Source: Aptenodytes patagonicus (lineage: Eukaryota > Chordata > Aves > Sphenisciformes > Spheniscidae). Taken from it: a stretch of 64,000 nt of DNA. The notes below the pieces were generated by a model. The model was not told where the DNA came from. It did no database searches and worked only from the letters and a program-made list of their open reading frames with translations. This document shows, one piece after another, positions 12,901-22,706 of this stretch. Both the position numbers and the translations under genes were made by a program. The stretch covers positions 127,036,294 through 127,100,293 of the forward strand of contig NC_134949.1 of NCBI RefSeq assembly GCF_965638725.1, read 5' to 3'. Every line of letters starts with the position of its first letter. Position 1 is the stretch's first letter.

Positions 12901-15900
12901 CTCCTCCTAGGGCCACTAAGGGTCAGCAGCAAAACCTATAGTGCTTTCCAAGGAGCCAAAACTGGATCTTGGCAAACAGAGTGTGGCTTTTAACATCCTG
13001 TTGTACAGTTTGTTTTTCTACAATTAGTCAATCAGAAAGGAAAATCCTCAATGCCTCTGGAATGTCACACCAGTGTTACCGATCAATCCAACCATGATCT
13101 TCATATACCATGAACTCTTTATAACCCTCTTCCAGTTTGCTTGGCAGTTTCAAGTCAGAAACTTCCCCTTTCATTGTTAACAATGTAATGCATCTGAGGC
13201 TTTTTGTGTGTAAGAAAGACCCTACTTTGCTCTGCAATAGTAGACTTTGTAAAGAATGTCAAGTTAAAATGTGAACATGTTTTCTTTGCTAGGGGATAAT
13301 TACGTTAATCCTGGCTACAGACATGGCGAGACATGCAGAAATACTGGACTCTTTCAAGGAAAAAATGGAAAATTTTGATTACTCAAACGAAGAACACATG
13401 ACCTGTGTAAGGAGGTTTTGTACATTATTATTTTTCTGTGCATAGTGTGAAAGCTTGTAGATTAATATCCATTTGTTTAAAAACCAAGATTCAATATACA
13501 TTATCAAAACCTAATCCTTCCTACATCCTCTGCCCCACCAAAAAGAATTGAAATTTGGAAGTGCTCTGTATAAAATAGATTATTCCAGCTTTAGAAATCC
13601 TGCAGTCCCATCAAGAAAAAAAAAAATATTTACTCTGTTAGGATACAAATTCTTACTGTCCATTACTGTGGGGCAAAAAGTATCCACAAGAGTACGAACT
13701 CTAGTCTCCTCTACTTCCTAATCCAGTCATCTTTGATGTCCAGGGAAGCATCTCCCCAGCTGCCTCTGAGTGCTCCACGAACAATTTCATGGTCATTTGT
13801 GGCTGAATCTCTTTATGCAGCAGATAAGTACACGTTCCACTGTGGCCCATCCCAGTGCTACAGACAGGGAAATTGAGGCAGAGAGGGGATAAGTGATTTA
13901 CACAGGGTAAGTGAGAGAGTGGAAAAGAATCCAGATCATTTAAGACCTCTGATTTAATCCTAAAACTGTCCTTTCTGTTTGAAAACGTTGCCTCCCGTTG
14001 CATTGTAATGACACAGGTTCTGGATAGGGGAAAAAGGGCTGGCAATAAGACTGCAGTATTAAAGCATTATGCTCTTTCAGCTGAAGATGGTACTGATAAA
14101 ATGCTGTGATATCTCCAATGAAGTCCGCCCGATGGAAGTAGCGGAGCCCTGGGTAGATCGCTTACTAGAGGAATATTTTATGCAGGTAAGAATGAGGGAG
14201 AGATGCAGCTGAACAAATTGCTGCTCTTCCTGAATCCCACCTCGGCTACAGGTGCTCTGCTGTCTGACAGCCCAGTCTAGCTCTAGGATGGAAAGGCTTC
14301 TTACCCAATAATTAAGAGAGAAAGTCTGCTACAGGATATCTTTTTTGCACACATAGTCTGTGACCTCCTTGCACATGGACCCATATAGAAACAGTGAGTT
14401 ATGTAGTCAAGTAGGTAGCTTGGTAAACTCATTGCAGTCAGTGGAACTGTCCTCCATTGACCCAGCTAGCCAGAACTAGTTTTAATCATTAGTAAAGAAG
14501 GATGTGTAATATCTGGTTGAATACCTGAAAATAATCACTCTCTGGAGAATGATGAGGAAATCAAAGACCTATTCCTTCTCTTCCAGAGCGGCAAAAGCCA
14601 TTACCATCTTTCTGAATGCTCAGAAATATTTTACCTCACAAGTCCCATGGGTTTGCAAAGGGAACCAGGTGGCCTCATTGTCCTGTAAGCCTGGAGGTGA
14701 ACGCTTTCATGCCAGTACTGTGCAGGTGTAACTGAACAGAGTTCTCTTTATTCAGATGCTTGCTCTCAACAAAGCAGGATACATTGGCCCCAGGGAAGCA
14801 TATTGCTATTCTGTGCTAATCTCAGACACCACTGAGATCTGTATCTGAAGGCTACTGCTCTTCAGCTAGTGATCTACTTGGTACATTACTCTCCTCACAG
14901 GCTTTTAGCCGAGATTAATATTTGTTAACTCTGGATTTTTTCCAGAGCGACCGAGAAAAATCGGAGGGGCTTCCAGTGGCACCGTTCATGGACCGCGATA
15001 AAGTGACCAAGCCGACAGCACAGATAGGTTTCCTGAAGTTCGTTCTCATCCCCATGTTCGAAACAGTAACAAAGGTAAGTCACCCAAGGCCAGAAGCAGA
15101 GGTGGGGGTGTGCAGAGCTTCAGCGTTTGCTCTGACAGGTGTTTAGTCAGCCAGGGAAGTGGGGATGTACAGTTCACACCCTGTCCTTCACCCCATTTCT
15201 AGCATGTACAAGTTAATGAATACAAAAGGAAATGCTGATATTCTCTCTCTTGTTTTCACCTAGCTATTCCCAGAAGTGGAGGAGGTGATGCTCCAGCCCC
15301 TTTGGGAATCCAGGGACCGCTACGAGGAATTAAAACAGATAGATGATGCTATGAAAGAGGTAAGCTCTAAATATGTCTTTGATAAAGCAAACGTTATGAT
15401 TGAATAAGTCAAACTTTATCATTTAATAGCAGCTTAATTCTGAAACAGTAGGAATGCTTATGGCATAATCATAATCATGAGAAACACATTCATTACACCT
15501 GGCTGGAGAAAGTCATGTGCCATGAGCAGTAAGTGTGCACAAAAGCATGCCCTTGCAGAGTCGACCAGGCACCACACAAGTACGGCCGTGGGAAGGGAGC
15601 TGCTTGCAAGAGAGGGACCTCGAGACAAAACCCAGAGATTACCACCTGAGGGGAGTGTGTTAGCAAACAGCTCTTCCTGGAGGGAGCTGCCATTCCCTGG
15701 GAAGGAGTTAGGCTGGGCTAGATCGCAGCAAAATGTCTTGCTGTTGGACAGGCACTGCACCACCAATGCATAAGTTTATTTTCTGGGAAAAAAATTCCAC
15801 TCACGTGTCTATCATCAAGGATGTGCTTGAAATTTTATGAGGAATTACCCTCTAATACACAGCACCCAGTAGGATTAAACACACAACCAATGAAGCCATT

Positions 15901-17065
15901 TTGTGGCCCAGGCTGAGAGGGGACCTCCATTTACAGTGTCTCTCATTTTGACATGTAAGGCTTAGGGGAGGTAGGTAACCACGTTCACTGTCTCCGACCA
16001 CGTCTGCATTGCCTCAGGAGCCTGACAGGGCAGAGACCGAGGCCAGGCCCCGGGAGCGTTTGCCCCACGCCCGCAGTGCAGCAGCCGGTGTGCTGGCCTG
16101 GCTCCTGCAGCACCCTGCAGCCTGTGACACTGGGCCTGCACGCCTTCCTTGCATGCCTCTTCAAGTGCTTCTTTTCCCTGCCAAGGCAGATGACAAAACC
16201 AGCCCAAATGGCATCGCAGCATAGGGGTTTTCTGACATGAACAAATTTATCATGTAGACAGGATACTATCAGTCACTCTGTCATTAAAATAAATTGGGAA
16301 GTACCCTAGAGCACTAGTTGTGCTGGTATTGTTTGATATGTGGGAAATGAAGGTTGATTCACTTGATCATTCTTGGCTGGATGAGGGGAATAGTAGCTTT
16401 CTGGTGTAGCTCCCACCTCCTCCCAAGTGGGAAGGAAAAGCCCCTCAGCAGCACAAATACTAAGGCTGGTTAATCAAAGAGCACATGCTTTGACAGCTCT
16501 AAGTTATAAAGGTGAAGAAAGTCTTTTAGGCATTCTTCAGTTTAGAGTGGAGCATTTCTCAAAGCGGGGAAGAAGAATTCAAATATGACTGCCAGGCTTT
16601 CTGAGTCCTATTCATCTTTCAAGTTGAGCTGAGATTTTACTTCTGGTTTACAGAAGCTGTCAAAACAGAAATTTTATACAAACTGATGGAGCTTTAATTA
16701 TGGTGTATTGGCACAAAAAGACTTAGGAAAATAGCTGCCTGAATTCAGAAACATCCTGAAACAAGAGGAGCTAGTTAATAATCCTAGAGCCTAGCATGGC
16801 AGATGATGAGAAACACCAAGTGCTGTTTACTCAGGACATACATCCAGAGCTGTTTGGATTAAACGCTGCCTGTGATATATCATGCTGCTGCCTATTATTT
16901 CCCAAGAAACATCTCACATGCCTTGTGGAGAGACGAGTGTTCGACTCACAGCAGCAGTGGAAAACGGCACTGTGTGAGCCAAGGGTATTAATCCTGCTTT
17001 GCTCTTCATTTCAGTTGCAGAAGAAGAAAAGTGAAAGTTTGACCACCGGCAGTGCCGAAAAGTGA
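886..17065 (+). CDS. PDE9A: PDE9A, cGMP-specific 3',5'-cyclic phosphodiesterase 9A (3' part, 11 coding exons)
   Basis: Joined exons: 886-967, 3323-3397, 6536-6622, 9749-9853, 10992-11074, 11953-12109, 13293-13406, 14081-14185, 14946-15074, 15264-15359, 17015-17065. All have AG/GT borders and consistent phase, giving 360 codons to a TGA. Upstream exons lie before the window. PDE9A hydrolyses cGMP to 5'-GMP with very high affinity, using two active-site metals. Seen: the proton-donor region FHNFRHC, the class I PDE signature [10 protein letters not shown], the metal aspartate in CCDISNE, and the nucleotide-binding glutamine in TAQIGF. By my alignment to remembered human PDE9A2 numbering these are H252/H256, H292/D293, D402/E406 and Q453/F456, and the in-window part starts near residue 159. 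The C-terminal tail ends at SAEK, about 16 residues short of human. Identity is near certain; the first exon listed is the least conserved. Confidence 0.96.
968..3322 (+). other. PDE9A: PDE9A intron with AT-rich candidate conserved block
   Basis: No gene is seen. Positions 1140-1380 are unusually AT-rich and carry several homeodomain-type TAAT/ATTA cores. Positions 2900-3300 are GC-richer, without a recognisable repeat. Confidence 0.7.
3323..3397 (+). CDS. PDE9A: PDE9A coding exon (start of catalytic domain)
   Basis: There are 25 phase-0 codons, containing [20 protein letters not shown], between TTTGTCTGCAG and GTAAGG. This block is nearly invariant at the entry of the PDE9A catalytic domain and ties the gene to PDE9A rather than another PDE family. 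Confidence 0.95.
3398..6535 (+). other. PDE9A: PDE9A intron
   Basis: No gene, RNA gene or clear mobile element is seen. The sequence is ordinary AT-rich intron and its last bases form a normal pyrimidine tract and AG before 6536. Confidence 0.7.
6536..6622 (+). CDS. PDE9A: PDE9A coding exon
   Basis: There are 29 phase-0 codons, starting [18 protein letters not shown] and ending TLKRWL, flanked by CTGCAG and GTAAGT. They form N-terminal helices of the catalytic domain. The substitutions against the human protein I recall are conservative. Confidence 0.95.
6623..9748 (+). other. PDE9A: PDE9A intron
   Basis: No coding or RNA gene is recognised. Overlapping opposite-strand open frames at about 8216-8611 look like chance. 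Confidence 0.7.
9749..9853 (+). CDS. PDE9A: PDE9A coding exon with catalytic histidine
   Basis: There are 35 phase-0 codons. [13 protein letters not shown] carries the general-acid histidine (H252 by alignment) and the first metal ligand (H256). The acceptor is CCCTGCAG and the donor GTATGC. Confidence 0.96.
9854..10991 (+). other. PDE9A: PDE9A intron
   Basis: Nothing recognisable beyond the splice sites. Confidence 0.7.
10992..11074 (+). CDS. PDE9A: PDE9A coding exon with PDE signature motif
   Basis: This exon is 83 nt and ends two bases into a codon. It encodes [19 protein letters not shown] and then LDHPGYNN, fitting the class I PDE signature HDxxHxxxxN; H292 and D293 (alignment numbering) are metal ligands. 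The acceptor is TTTACAG and the donor GTGAGT. Confidence 0.96.
11075..11952 (+). other. PDE9A: PDE9A intron with short GT/GA simple repeat
   Basis: A GT-rich then GA-rich stretch at about 11537-11580 is a short microsatellite. No gene is seen. Confidence 0.7.
11953..12109 (+). CDS. PDE9A: PDE9A coding exon
   Basis: This exon is 157 nt; its first base completes the split threonine codon and it then stays in phase to RQ. It contains [20 protein letters not shown] and AVAFQII. The segment [15 protein letters not shown] is the most diverged part, in a known variable surface loop. The acceptor is CACATCAG and the donor GTATGA. Confidence 0.95.
12110..13292 (+). other. PDE9A: PDE9A intron
   Basis: No gene or repeat is recognised. 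Confidence 0.7.
13293..13406 (+). CDS. PDE9A: PDE9A coding exon
   Basis: There are 38 phase-0 codons, [20 protein letters not shown] to EEHMTC. The methionine in ATDM corresponds to the M365 pocket residue. The exon ends in TGT (Cys) before GTAAGG, where the human protein I recall has Leu. Confidence 0.95.
13852..13965 (+). repeat. MIR-like ancient SINE fragment (MIR1_Amn type)
   Basis: A stretch in a PDE9A intron resembles the conserved core and 3' half of MIR-family SINEs: a GGGAAATTGAGGCAGAGAGG block, a TAAGTGATTTACACAGGGTA-like block, then a diverged tail around CCTCTGATTTAATCC. Such relics occur across amniotes. It was recognised by eye from the remembered consensus, so the ends are approximate. 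Confidence 0.6.
14081..14185 (+). CDS. PDE9A: PDE9A coding exon with metal-binding aspartate
   Basis: There are 35 phase-0 codons: [20 protein letters not shown], then [15 protein letters not shown]. The aspartate and glutamate of CCDISNE align with D402 and E406, and the tyrosine of EEYFMQ with the PDE9-specific Y424. The acceptor is CTCTTTCAG and the donor GTAAGA. Confidence 0.96.
14186..14945 (+). other. PDE9A: PDE9A intron
   Basis: Nothing recognisable beyond splice sites. Confidence 0.7.
14946..15074 (+). CDS. PDE9A: PDE9A coding exon with nucleotide-binding glutamine
   Basis: There are 43 phase-0 codons, [20 protein letters not shown] to [15 protein letters not shown] supplies the purine-binding glutamine (Q453) and the stacking phenylalanine (F456). 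The acceptor is TTTCCAG and the donor GTAAGT. Confidence 0.96.
15264..15359 (+). CDS. PDE9A: PDE9A coding exon
   Basis: There are 32 phase-0 codons, [20 protein letters not shown] to DDAMKE, the last helices of the catalytic domain. The acceptor is TTTCACCTAG and the donor GTAAGC. Confidence 0.95.
15360..17014 (+). other. PDE9A: Last PDE9A intron
   Basis: A GC-rich patch lies at about 15985-16160, with open frames on both strands that look like chance. An AATAAA occurs near 16288 but inside the intron, so it would serve only a truncated transcript. No gene is seen. Confidence 0.65.
17015..17065 (+). CDS. PDE9A: PDE9A last coding exon and stop
   Basis: There are 16 codons, [16 protein letters not shown], then TGA, after the acceptor CATTTCAG. 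The human tail I recall continues about 16 residues past the equivalent EK. The bases after the TGA do not continue a recognisable tail in this frame. Confidence 0.92.
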   Translation: MQKKKSESLTTGSAEK

Positions 17066-17423
17066 GACGAAAAAGACTTTGAGCAAAACATAAGCCCTAA
17101 GGTTATTCTGGTTTTGAGAAATACTGAATTTGCCAAACAGACATAGTGGCTATGTCAAAATCCAACTGGGACGATGTATGCGGAGAGGTGGCAGGCACGG
17201 ATGTCCTGCCTGCCTGTCTGCCCGCCCAGGTGCCTTGTCTACAGCCTGCAGCCTGCTCACACAGGCGCTGCTGCCGTCGGGCACCAAGGGCTCCCCTCAC
17301 TCCGGCATGCCCACCGCAGCCCCCCCGGCAGGACTTCCCCTGCGGACATTGCACAGGTTGCAGCATGGCTCAAATCTTCAGCAGATTTGCCTTTTTGGTG
17401 ACCACACTGACCACAGCCTGTAG

Positions 17424-17541
17424 AGACAAAGCGGAGTTTAGCTAAGGAGCCTATTCTGGAAAATGATCCACTGGCATCCAAAAGACAAAGCGGAGTTTAG
17501 CTAAGGAGCCTATTCTGGAAAATGATCCACTGGCATCCAAA
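17424..17541 (+). repeat. Perfect 59-bp tandem duplication in PDE9A 3' UTR
   Basis: Two head-to-tail identical copies lie at 17424-17482 and 17483-17541, each starting AGACAAAGCGGAGTTTAGC and ending CTGGCATCCAAA. No mismatch was seen, which suggests a recent duplication or an assembly artefact. Confidence 0.92.
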
Positions 17542-18628
17542 AACAAAAGAAAAAGTTGTTTTAGTCAAGATACTATATATACGTGTACAGCAGTATGCTA
17601 ATTACAGCATAGCTTAACAGATGCTTATATTCTGACAGGGGTCCTGGCATATATTTTTGTTTGCCTAGCAGGCCCTAATGACACATTTCTCTGTATTATT
17701 CTCTGAATTTTATAGTGTTCACAGTACATTCAGAAGCCCAGCATAGTGGATGCAATTTTTTTTTGTTTTCTACACTAGAAGAAATCAGAAGAAACCTTAG
17801 TGAGTTTGCAGGTTCGCTTTGTGGCCTGGTACAGCTAGACGTCACGGGATCCTTCAGCACGAGCAAAGAAGGGAGCACAAAGCTGAAACCACTGTGCAAG
17901 CATATTTTTATCCTCGTGGATGAAAAAAGCAACAACAAGAAAAACCTTCAAAGATGTACAGATTTTTTTTTTTTTTACTTTTAAACTGATCTGCCAAATA
18001 ATATATTCTTCTACAGAAATGGGTGTTGTACTTGTTTTCTTTTGCGTACACGTTCACGTGAGAACTGTCTCTGTTCCTAAAGACAAATGCTTTCATAATG
18101 AATACAAGGTAAGGGGCTGTAAAGGAGAGGGTCAGGTCGGTTCTCCTTAAGAGGAGAAGCTTTAGAAACATTTTTTGTGGTATACTTGCATCATAAGCAC
18201 AATACCAAAAGAGCTTCACTTCCCTTGATGACTTTATAAAGATTGGGAGCCAAGCTCTGCCTGGAGTTGCAGTCATGCAAATGGACAGCAGGCAATACTG
18301 TGATCGACTCCTGTGTAGTGCCTCGCCAAAGGCAAGGCCAGAAGAAATCCCCCTTCCTTGTGGCCATGAGAGGTGAGCCACGGCCACGCTGCTCGCCCAC
18401 TCCTGATTTCTCCCACCGGGGAAATGGTTGCCCTCCCTGGGGGTCTCAGCGGTTTCAGTTCCTATCACGGCATGGCTGCTGAGACCAGTGATTTGCATGC
18501 ACCCTGGCTTGCTGGCATCCCCCCCGGCAGCCGTAGGCATGCAGCCAGCGAAGAAGCATGCGTGTTGCTCTGCTCCTCCTTGGCTCAGTTCCCGAGGCTG
18601 CCCCATCAACTTTGCTAGGTGTGTTAGC

Positions 18629-18634
18629 AATAAA
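18629..18634 (+). terminator. Candidate polyadenylation signal AATAAA for PDE9A
   Basis: This is the first canonical AATAAA after the PDE9A stop codon, about 1.56 kb downstream. A hexamer alone is weak evidence. Confidence 0.35.
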
Positions 18635-18650
18635 GGTAACACTAGTGCTA

Positions 18651-21600
18651 TGCCTCTGCAAAGTCCAAAGCCGCATGCGTTGTCTTAGCTTGTTTTTCAA
18701 AAAGAGGTGAGCAGGTGGGGGCCAATCTTTCCCCCCAAGACCCAGGAAACACCTTAGGAAGCTCAGCCTCTCTGGCAGGTGTCTAGTACCAAGCTCACCG
18801 CTGAACAACAAACCCTGCCTCCTGCTCCGGAAATTCAGATTTATTCTCCTGTTCCTTCTGCACGTTAATTCTGAGCTTAACTCTTGTTTCTCCCCCAGTG
18901 CCATTTCCCATGTTTGGTCTCTTTCTTTTGCACAAAACCGTATTACTTCAGCTACTCTCCAATCTCTCAGGGAGATCAATATTACCTTGAAACATCCCCC
19001 CCTCTACCCTATTCCTGCTCGCACATTTCCAGAGACGCAGGACAGACCCACAGCTAGTTCTCTCTGCTGGGCCTCTTTCTGCCCAAGCTGCCTTCTCCTT
19101 TAAACAGCTTTTTGTGTGTGTGGTTTTGGCCTTTCTGCTGCAAACTGGAAAAGGGTCTGATCCCTGGCTTTGAACAGTCCTGGGGGACCCCAAGGGAGAT
19201 GGAAAGATCCAAGCACAGGGTCAGCTCCAAGCTACACAGACATCTTCATGAATGGATGAACTAAACCCTAGTTTTGATTAACCTCAAACTTTTGATGCTT
19301 GAAAGTTGGATCTGAATTATGTGGTTTGGGCCTTTTTTCTGTACTAAATCTTATAATCCAAAGTACATTGTGACCTAGATTGTTGTGCTGTGGAATTCTT
19401 CACTTCTTTTTCACAAGCAAATCAAATTTACCATCTCCATTCAAGCGGATTTCCGTCACAAATCATCTCCCAAAGCAGATGTGCTGTGCAGGAGCTATAA
19501 ACAATTGCTTAGGATATGCCAAGTCTTGCATCGAGCTAGTTCCATTAGATGAGAAAACCTGCTGTAGGAACTTGACTGCACCCTCCTCCCGCTAAAACTG
19601 TTTAAGAGTTAGATCCTGATAGGAAGTTTTGTTTCAGTTGGAAGGATTTTCTCTAACCATAAACGCTAATCCAACAAGTATATATGCGTGCGCTTAACTC
19701 CCACAAGCCTAGTCATGGACCCTGGCATACAGTAGCTAACTGCACAGTGCAGGCTCCTTAGCTTTCTCTAATTGAGGCACATGGGAGTTTGAGAATTGAT
19801 GGTCCTTGGTGCTTGTTTTGGCTCCATCATTTTTAAGAGCAACTTGAAAACTGTTTACTGGAGAGAGATGATCAGAAGACGTTGGTGAAATCCCACTGCC
19901 TTCATTGGAGCTGCATCAGAAACGTGGAGAAGGGAATGCAACTCATCCTCAGGGCTGCACTAGTGACTGTCATGATGCTGTAACACGCTGTGCGGCTTAT
20001 TGAAAGAACAGGCAACGTCCAGGCTGCTATTCATAGCTGTAAAAAAGACCAGATGTAATCGCAACCAGCTATTGGTATAAATGGGAATACCACAGCATTT
20101 TTTAATCTCATTTGCCTTCGTAACATTAGATTTCTAAGAGACAATCCTCCCAACATATGTTTAACCAAGGGGAATGCAAGGCATTCTCTCATAATTGTGG
20201 TGTCTTATACTTTTTCCATAATATTTGACGCTGTGATTCATATACAAATTAACAGATTTGAGAATCTTGGCAATCAGCCCATTAAAATGTCACACATTTT
20301 CGGGATGACATTTTAAAACTACACTTAGCATGAAAATGAAGTTTTCTGAGGCAGCCAGACAGATGTCTCAAGTGTGATTTAATCTTTTCTCTCCCTAATC
20401 CAATGAATAAGAGTGAATATTTTATCTCAGCGGTGGTGTTTCATCTTATGGTAGGTGCCTTACAAAGAACTTTCTATGACCTGTCGCATGCATCTTTTCA
20501 GCATCGTGACAGTGCCACATGCATCCCAGCCTTACATTGCTACTCCTATACTTGTGATCAAAGATGAACATGAAACAGGTTGTAACTATTCCACACCATT
20601 TAACTTGGAAAACTAACAACGAGCCCTGGGATTTTACTTCTTATTTTTTTTTAAAACGATGAGATCCCATAGCCCCATACTCACTTCATTTTTTAGTATG
20701 GCTCTCATAATCGGATCAAACGAAGGCTATAGTATAACTGCATGTCTTGGGAAGGAAACGGCTTTTTTCAAATGTGAATACCCCCACAGCAGCCAATTTG
20801 CAATGAAAATTTAGTGTGTGTTAAATACATGGGTTATGTAATGTCAAAGAAGTACCTGTACATGGAAATTGTTAATCTCAGTGCTGCCTCTGAGCAGCAA
20901 TAATAACAGCATCTGTTCCATATGGCAGCGAAGCAGAGTGCTGGTGCGGAGTATGATCCCGTCAGGAGGAGCACTGTCAAGGAGGATTCAATTTTCCTGT
21001 TTAAACAGTGGGCTTTTACTGCAAACTGTCCCTTCTATCTGGAAACATCTGAAGAACAAGTCTTACCTTTCTGTCCAGTTTGCGGTATTAAAAGCATACA
21101 CACACTTATTTTATCCTCCTAGCATATTGTTCTGTTTTGTTGTGAAGGTTTCTGTGAGAGAGCAGACACAGTGGGGCAAATCACCTACCCTACTAAGGTA
21201 AAATCTCCCCATATTTACCTCTTTCCCACACTGTCATCTCCTTGATTTCTCTGTGGCAAGGCAGGGTATAAAACACAGCAACATGCCTGTTAGTGACAAG
21301 GAGCGCTCAGCCCCAGCCTGCAGGAAGGATGTATGCGAAAGGACAGCTCTGATGTAGAGCCATCCAGCTGCTGCTCTGACGCCCAATGTGAAAAAATCAC
21401 TTTCCAAGAGGTTGCTCTGGAATCAGGCACATCCCAGCTCCAGGCTGTGGTCCAGAGGACACCAGGCAGGTCCTGCCCTCCTGAGCCACCCCTCTGTATG
21501 CACAACCCTCTGCCATGCAGCAGCCTTGCGATTAAGGCTGTTCAGCGCCAGCAAAGTGAAGCAAAGACTTTCTAAAGTGTGTGTAAAACTGCTTGGATGC

Positions 21601-22130
21601 TGCTTTTCTAGGCAACATGGCAGTGCAGCAGGAGATCTCTCCTTTCTCTCAGCTCTCCAGGGGAGTGCCTAGGCAGAGGTAAAGTTTATACTCTGAAAAA
21701 CTGGCACATTGGAGTCCTGGTCTGTGTGTGGGTGCTGTGATAGCACAAGAAACCAGTAAGTCTTAATAATAAACTGCCATTGGCTTCAAATACCACCTGG
21801 GGCGAGTCACCAAGCCAGGGCTTCTCTCTCCTTTCAAACAGAGACCCACCTCTGTAAAGCACCTTGTGGTATTCGGATGTAAAATGCTCCTCATTGCAAG
21901 AACCAAGAGTTACTGTTTTCAGAAAATATTACTTCATAGAAACTTCTAGCCAAAAAACTTATTAGATGTTCTCGTAAATGAAGAAGCTATAACTGACAAG
22001 TCAAAAATCTCTTTCTTTGTGATCATGTTGTAGTAGATCTGACTCTTTGCTAGTGAGAAGCCATACTTCTCACTATCTCACACACACAAAAAAAAGCTTT
22101 CTGACTTTTTTGGCATGTAATCAGGAATTA
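18651..22130. other. Intergenic DNA downstream of PDE9A
   Basis: No gene is recognised on either strand. Positions 20080-20420 are AT-rich and non-repetitive with an inverted repeat, a candidate conserved noncoding element. Confidence 0.6.
20282..20316. repeat. 11-bp inverted repeat with 13-nt loop
   Basis: TTAAAATGTCA at 20282-20292 is the exact reverse complement of TGACATTTTAA at 20306-20316. It could form a hairpin or a spaced palindromic binding site. Function is unknown. Confidence 0.8.
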
Positions 22131-22135
22131 CAGGT

Positions 22136-22701
22136 TGTTGTGGTTTAACCCAGCAGGCAGCTAAACACCACACAGCCGTTTGCTCACTACCCCCTCCCCC
22201 CAGTGGGATGGGGGAGAGAATTGGGGAGAAAAAAAAAAAAAGTAAAATTTGTGGGTTGAGATAAAGACAGTTTAATAGGACAGAAAAGGAAGGGAAAATA
22301 ATAATAATCATAATGATAAAAGAATATACAAAGCAAGTGATGCACAGTGCAATTGCTCACCACCCACCGACCGATGCCCAGCCAGGCCCCGAGCAGCGGC
22401 CCCCCCGGCCAGCTTTCCCCAGTTTATGTACTGAGCGTGACATCACATGGTATGGAATGTCCCTGGGGCCAGTTTGGGTCAGCTGTCCTGGCTGTGCTCC
22501 CTCCCGGCTTCTTGTGCCCCTCCAGCCTTCTCAGTCGGCAGAGCATGGGAAGCTGGAAAGTCCTTGACTAGTGTAAGCACCACTTAGCAACAACTAAAAC
22601 ATGGGTGTGTTATCAACATTGTTCTCCTCCTAAATCCAACACACAGCACTGTACCAGCTACTAGGAAGGAAATTAACTCTATCCCAGCCAAAACCAGGAC
22701 A
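22136..22701 (-). mobile_element. Solo LTR of an endogenous retrovirus (GGTTTAACC-type, ERVL-like), minus orientation
   Basis: This 566-bp element reads, on the minus strand, from TGTCCTGGTT to the GGTTTAACCACAACA-type end, with TG/CA termini. It is flanked by a perfect 5-bp target duplication CAGGT (22131-22135 and 22702-22706). A 5-bp duplication suits ERVL-like elements. No gag, pol or env sequence is present, so this is a recombined solo LTR. It is the same family as 55687-56262, in opposite orientation. It includes an AAT-rich stretch and a C-rich end. Confidence 0.9.
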
Positions 22702-22706
22702 CAGGT

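Larger units (their letters stand above)
17066..18650 (+). other. PDE9A: Probable PDE9A 3' UTR and downstream flank
   Basis: This follows the PDE9A stop codon. It has a GC-rich first 300 bases, a 59-bp tandem duplication, and a long T run near 17961-17975. The first AATAAA found after the stop is at 18629-18634, so the UTR could reach about 1.6 kb, unless a non-canonical signal is used earlier. Transcript ends cannot be fixed from sequence alone. A 244-codon minus-strand open frame at 17908-18642 has no recognisable domain. Confidence 0.5.

Noticed and set aside
17908-18642. 244-codon open frame on the minus strand after PDE9A
   Set aside because: No recognisable domain, low-complexity Lys and Phe stretches, overlap with plus-strand frames and the PDE9A 3' flank; most likely chance.
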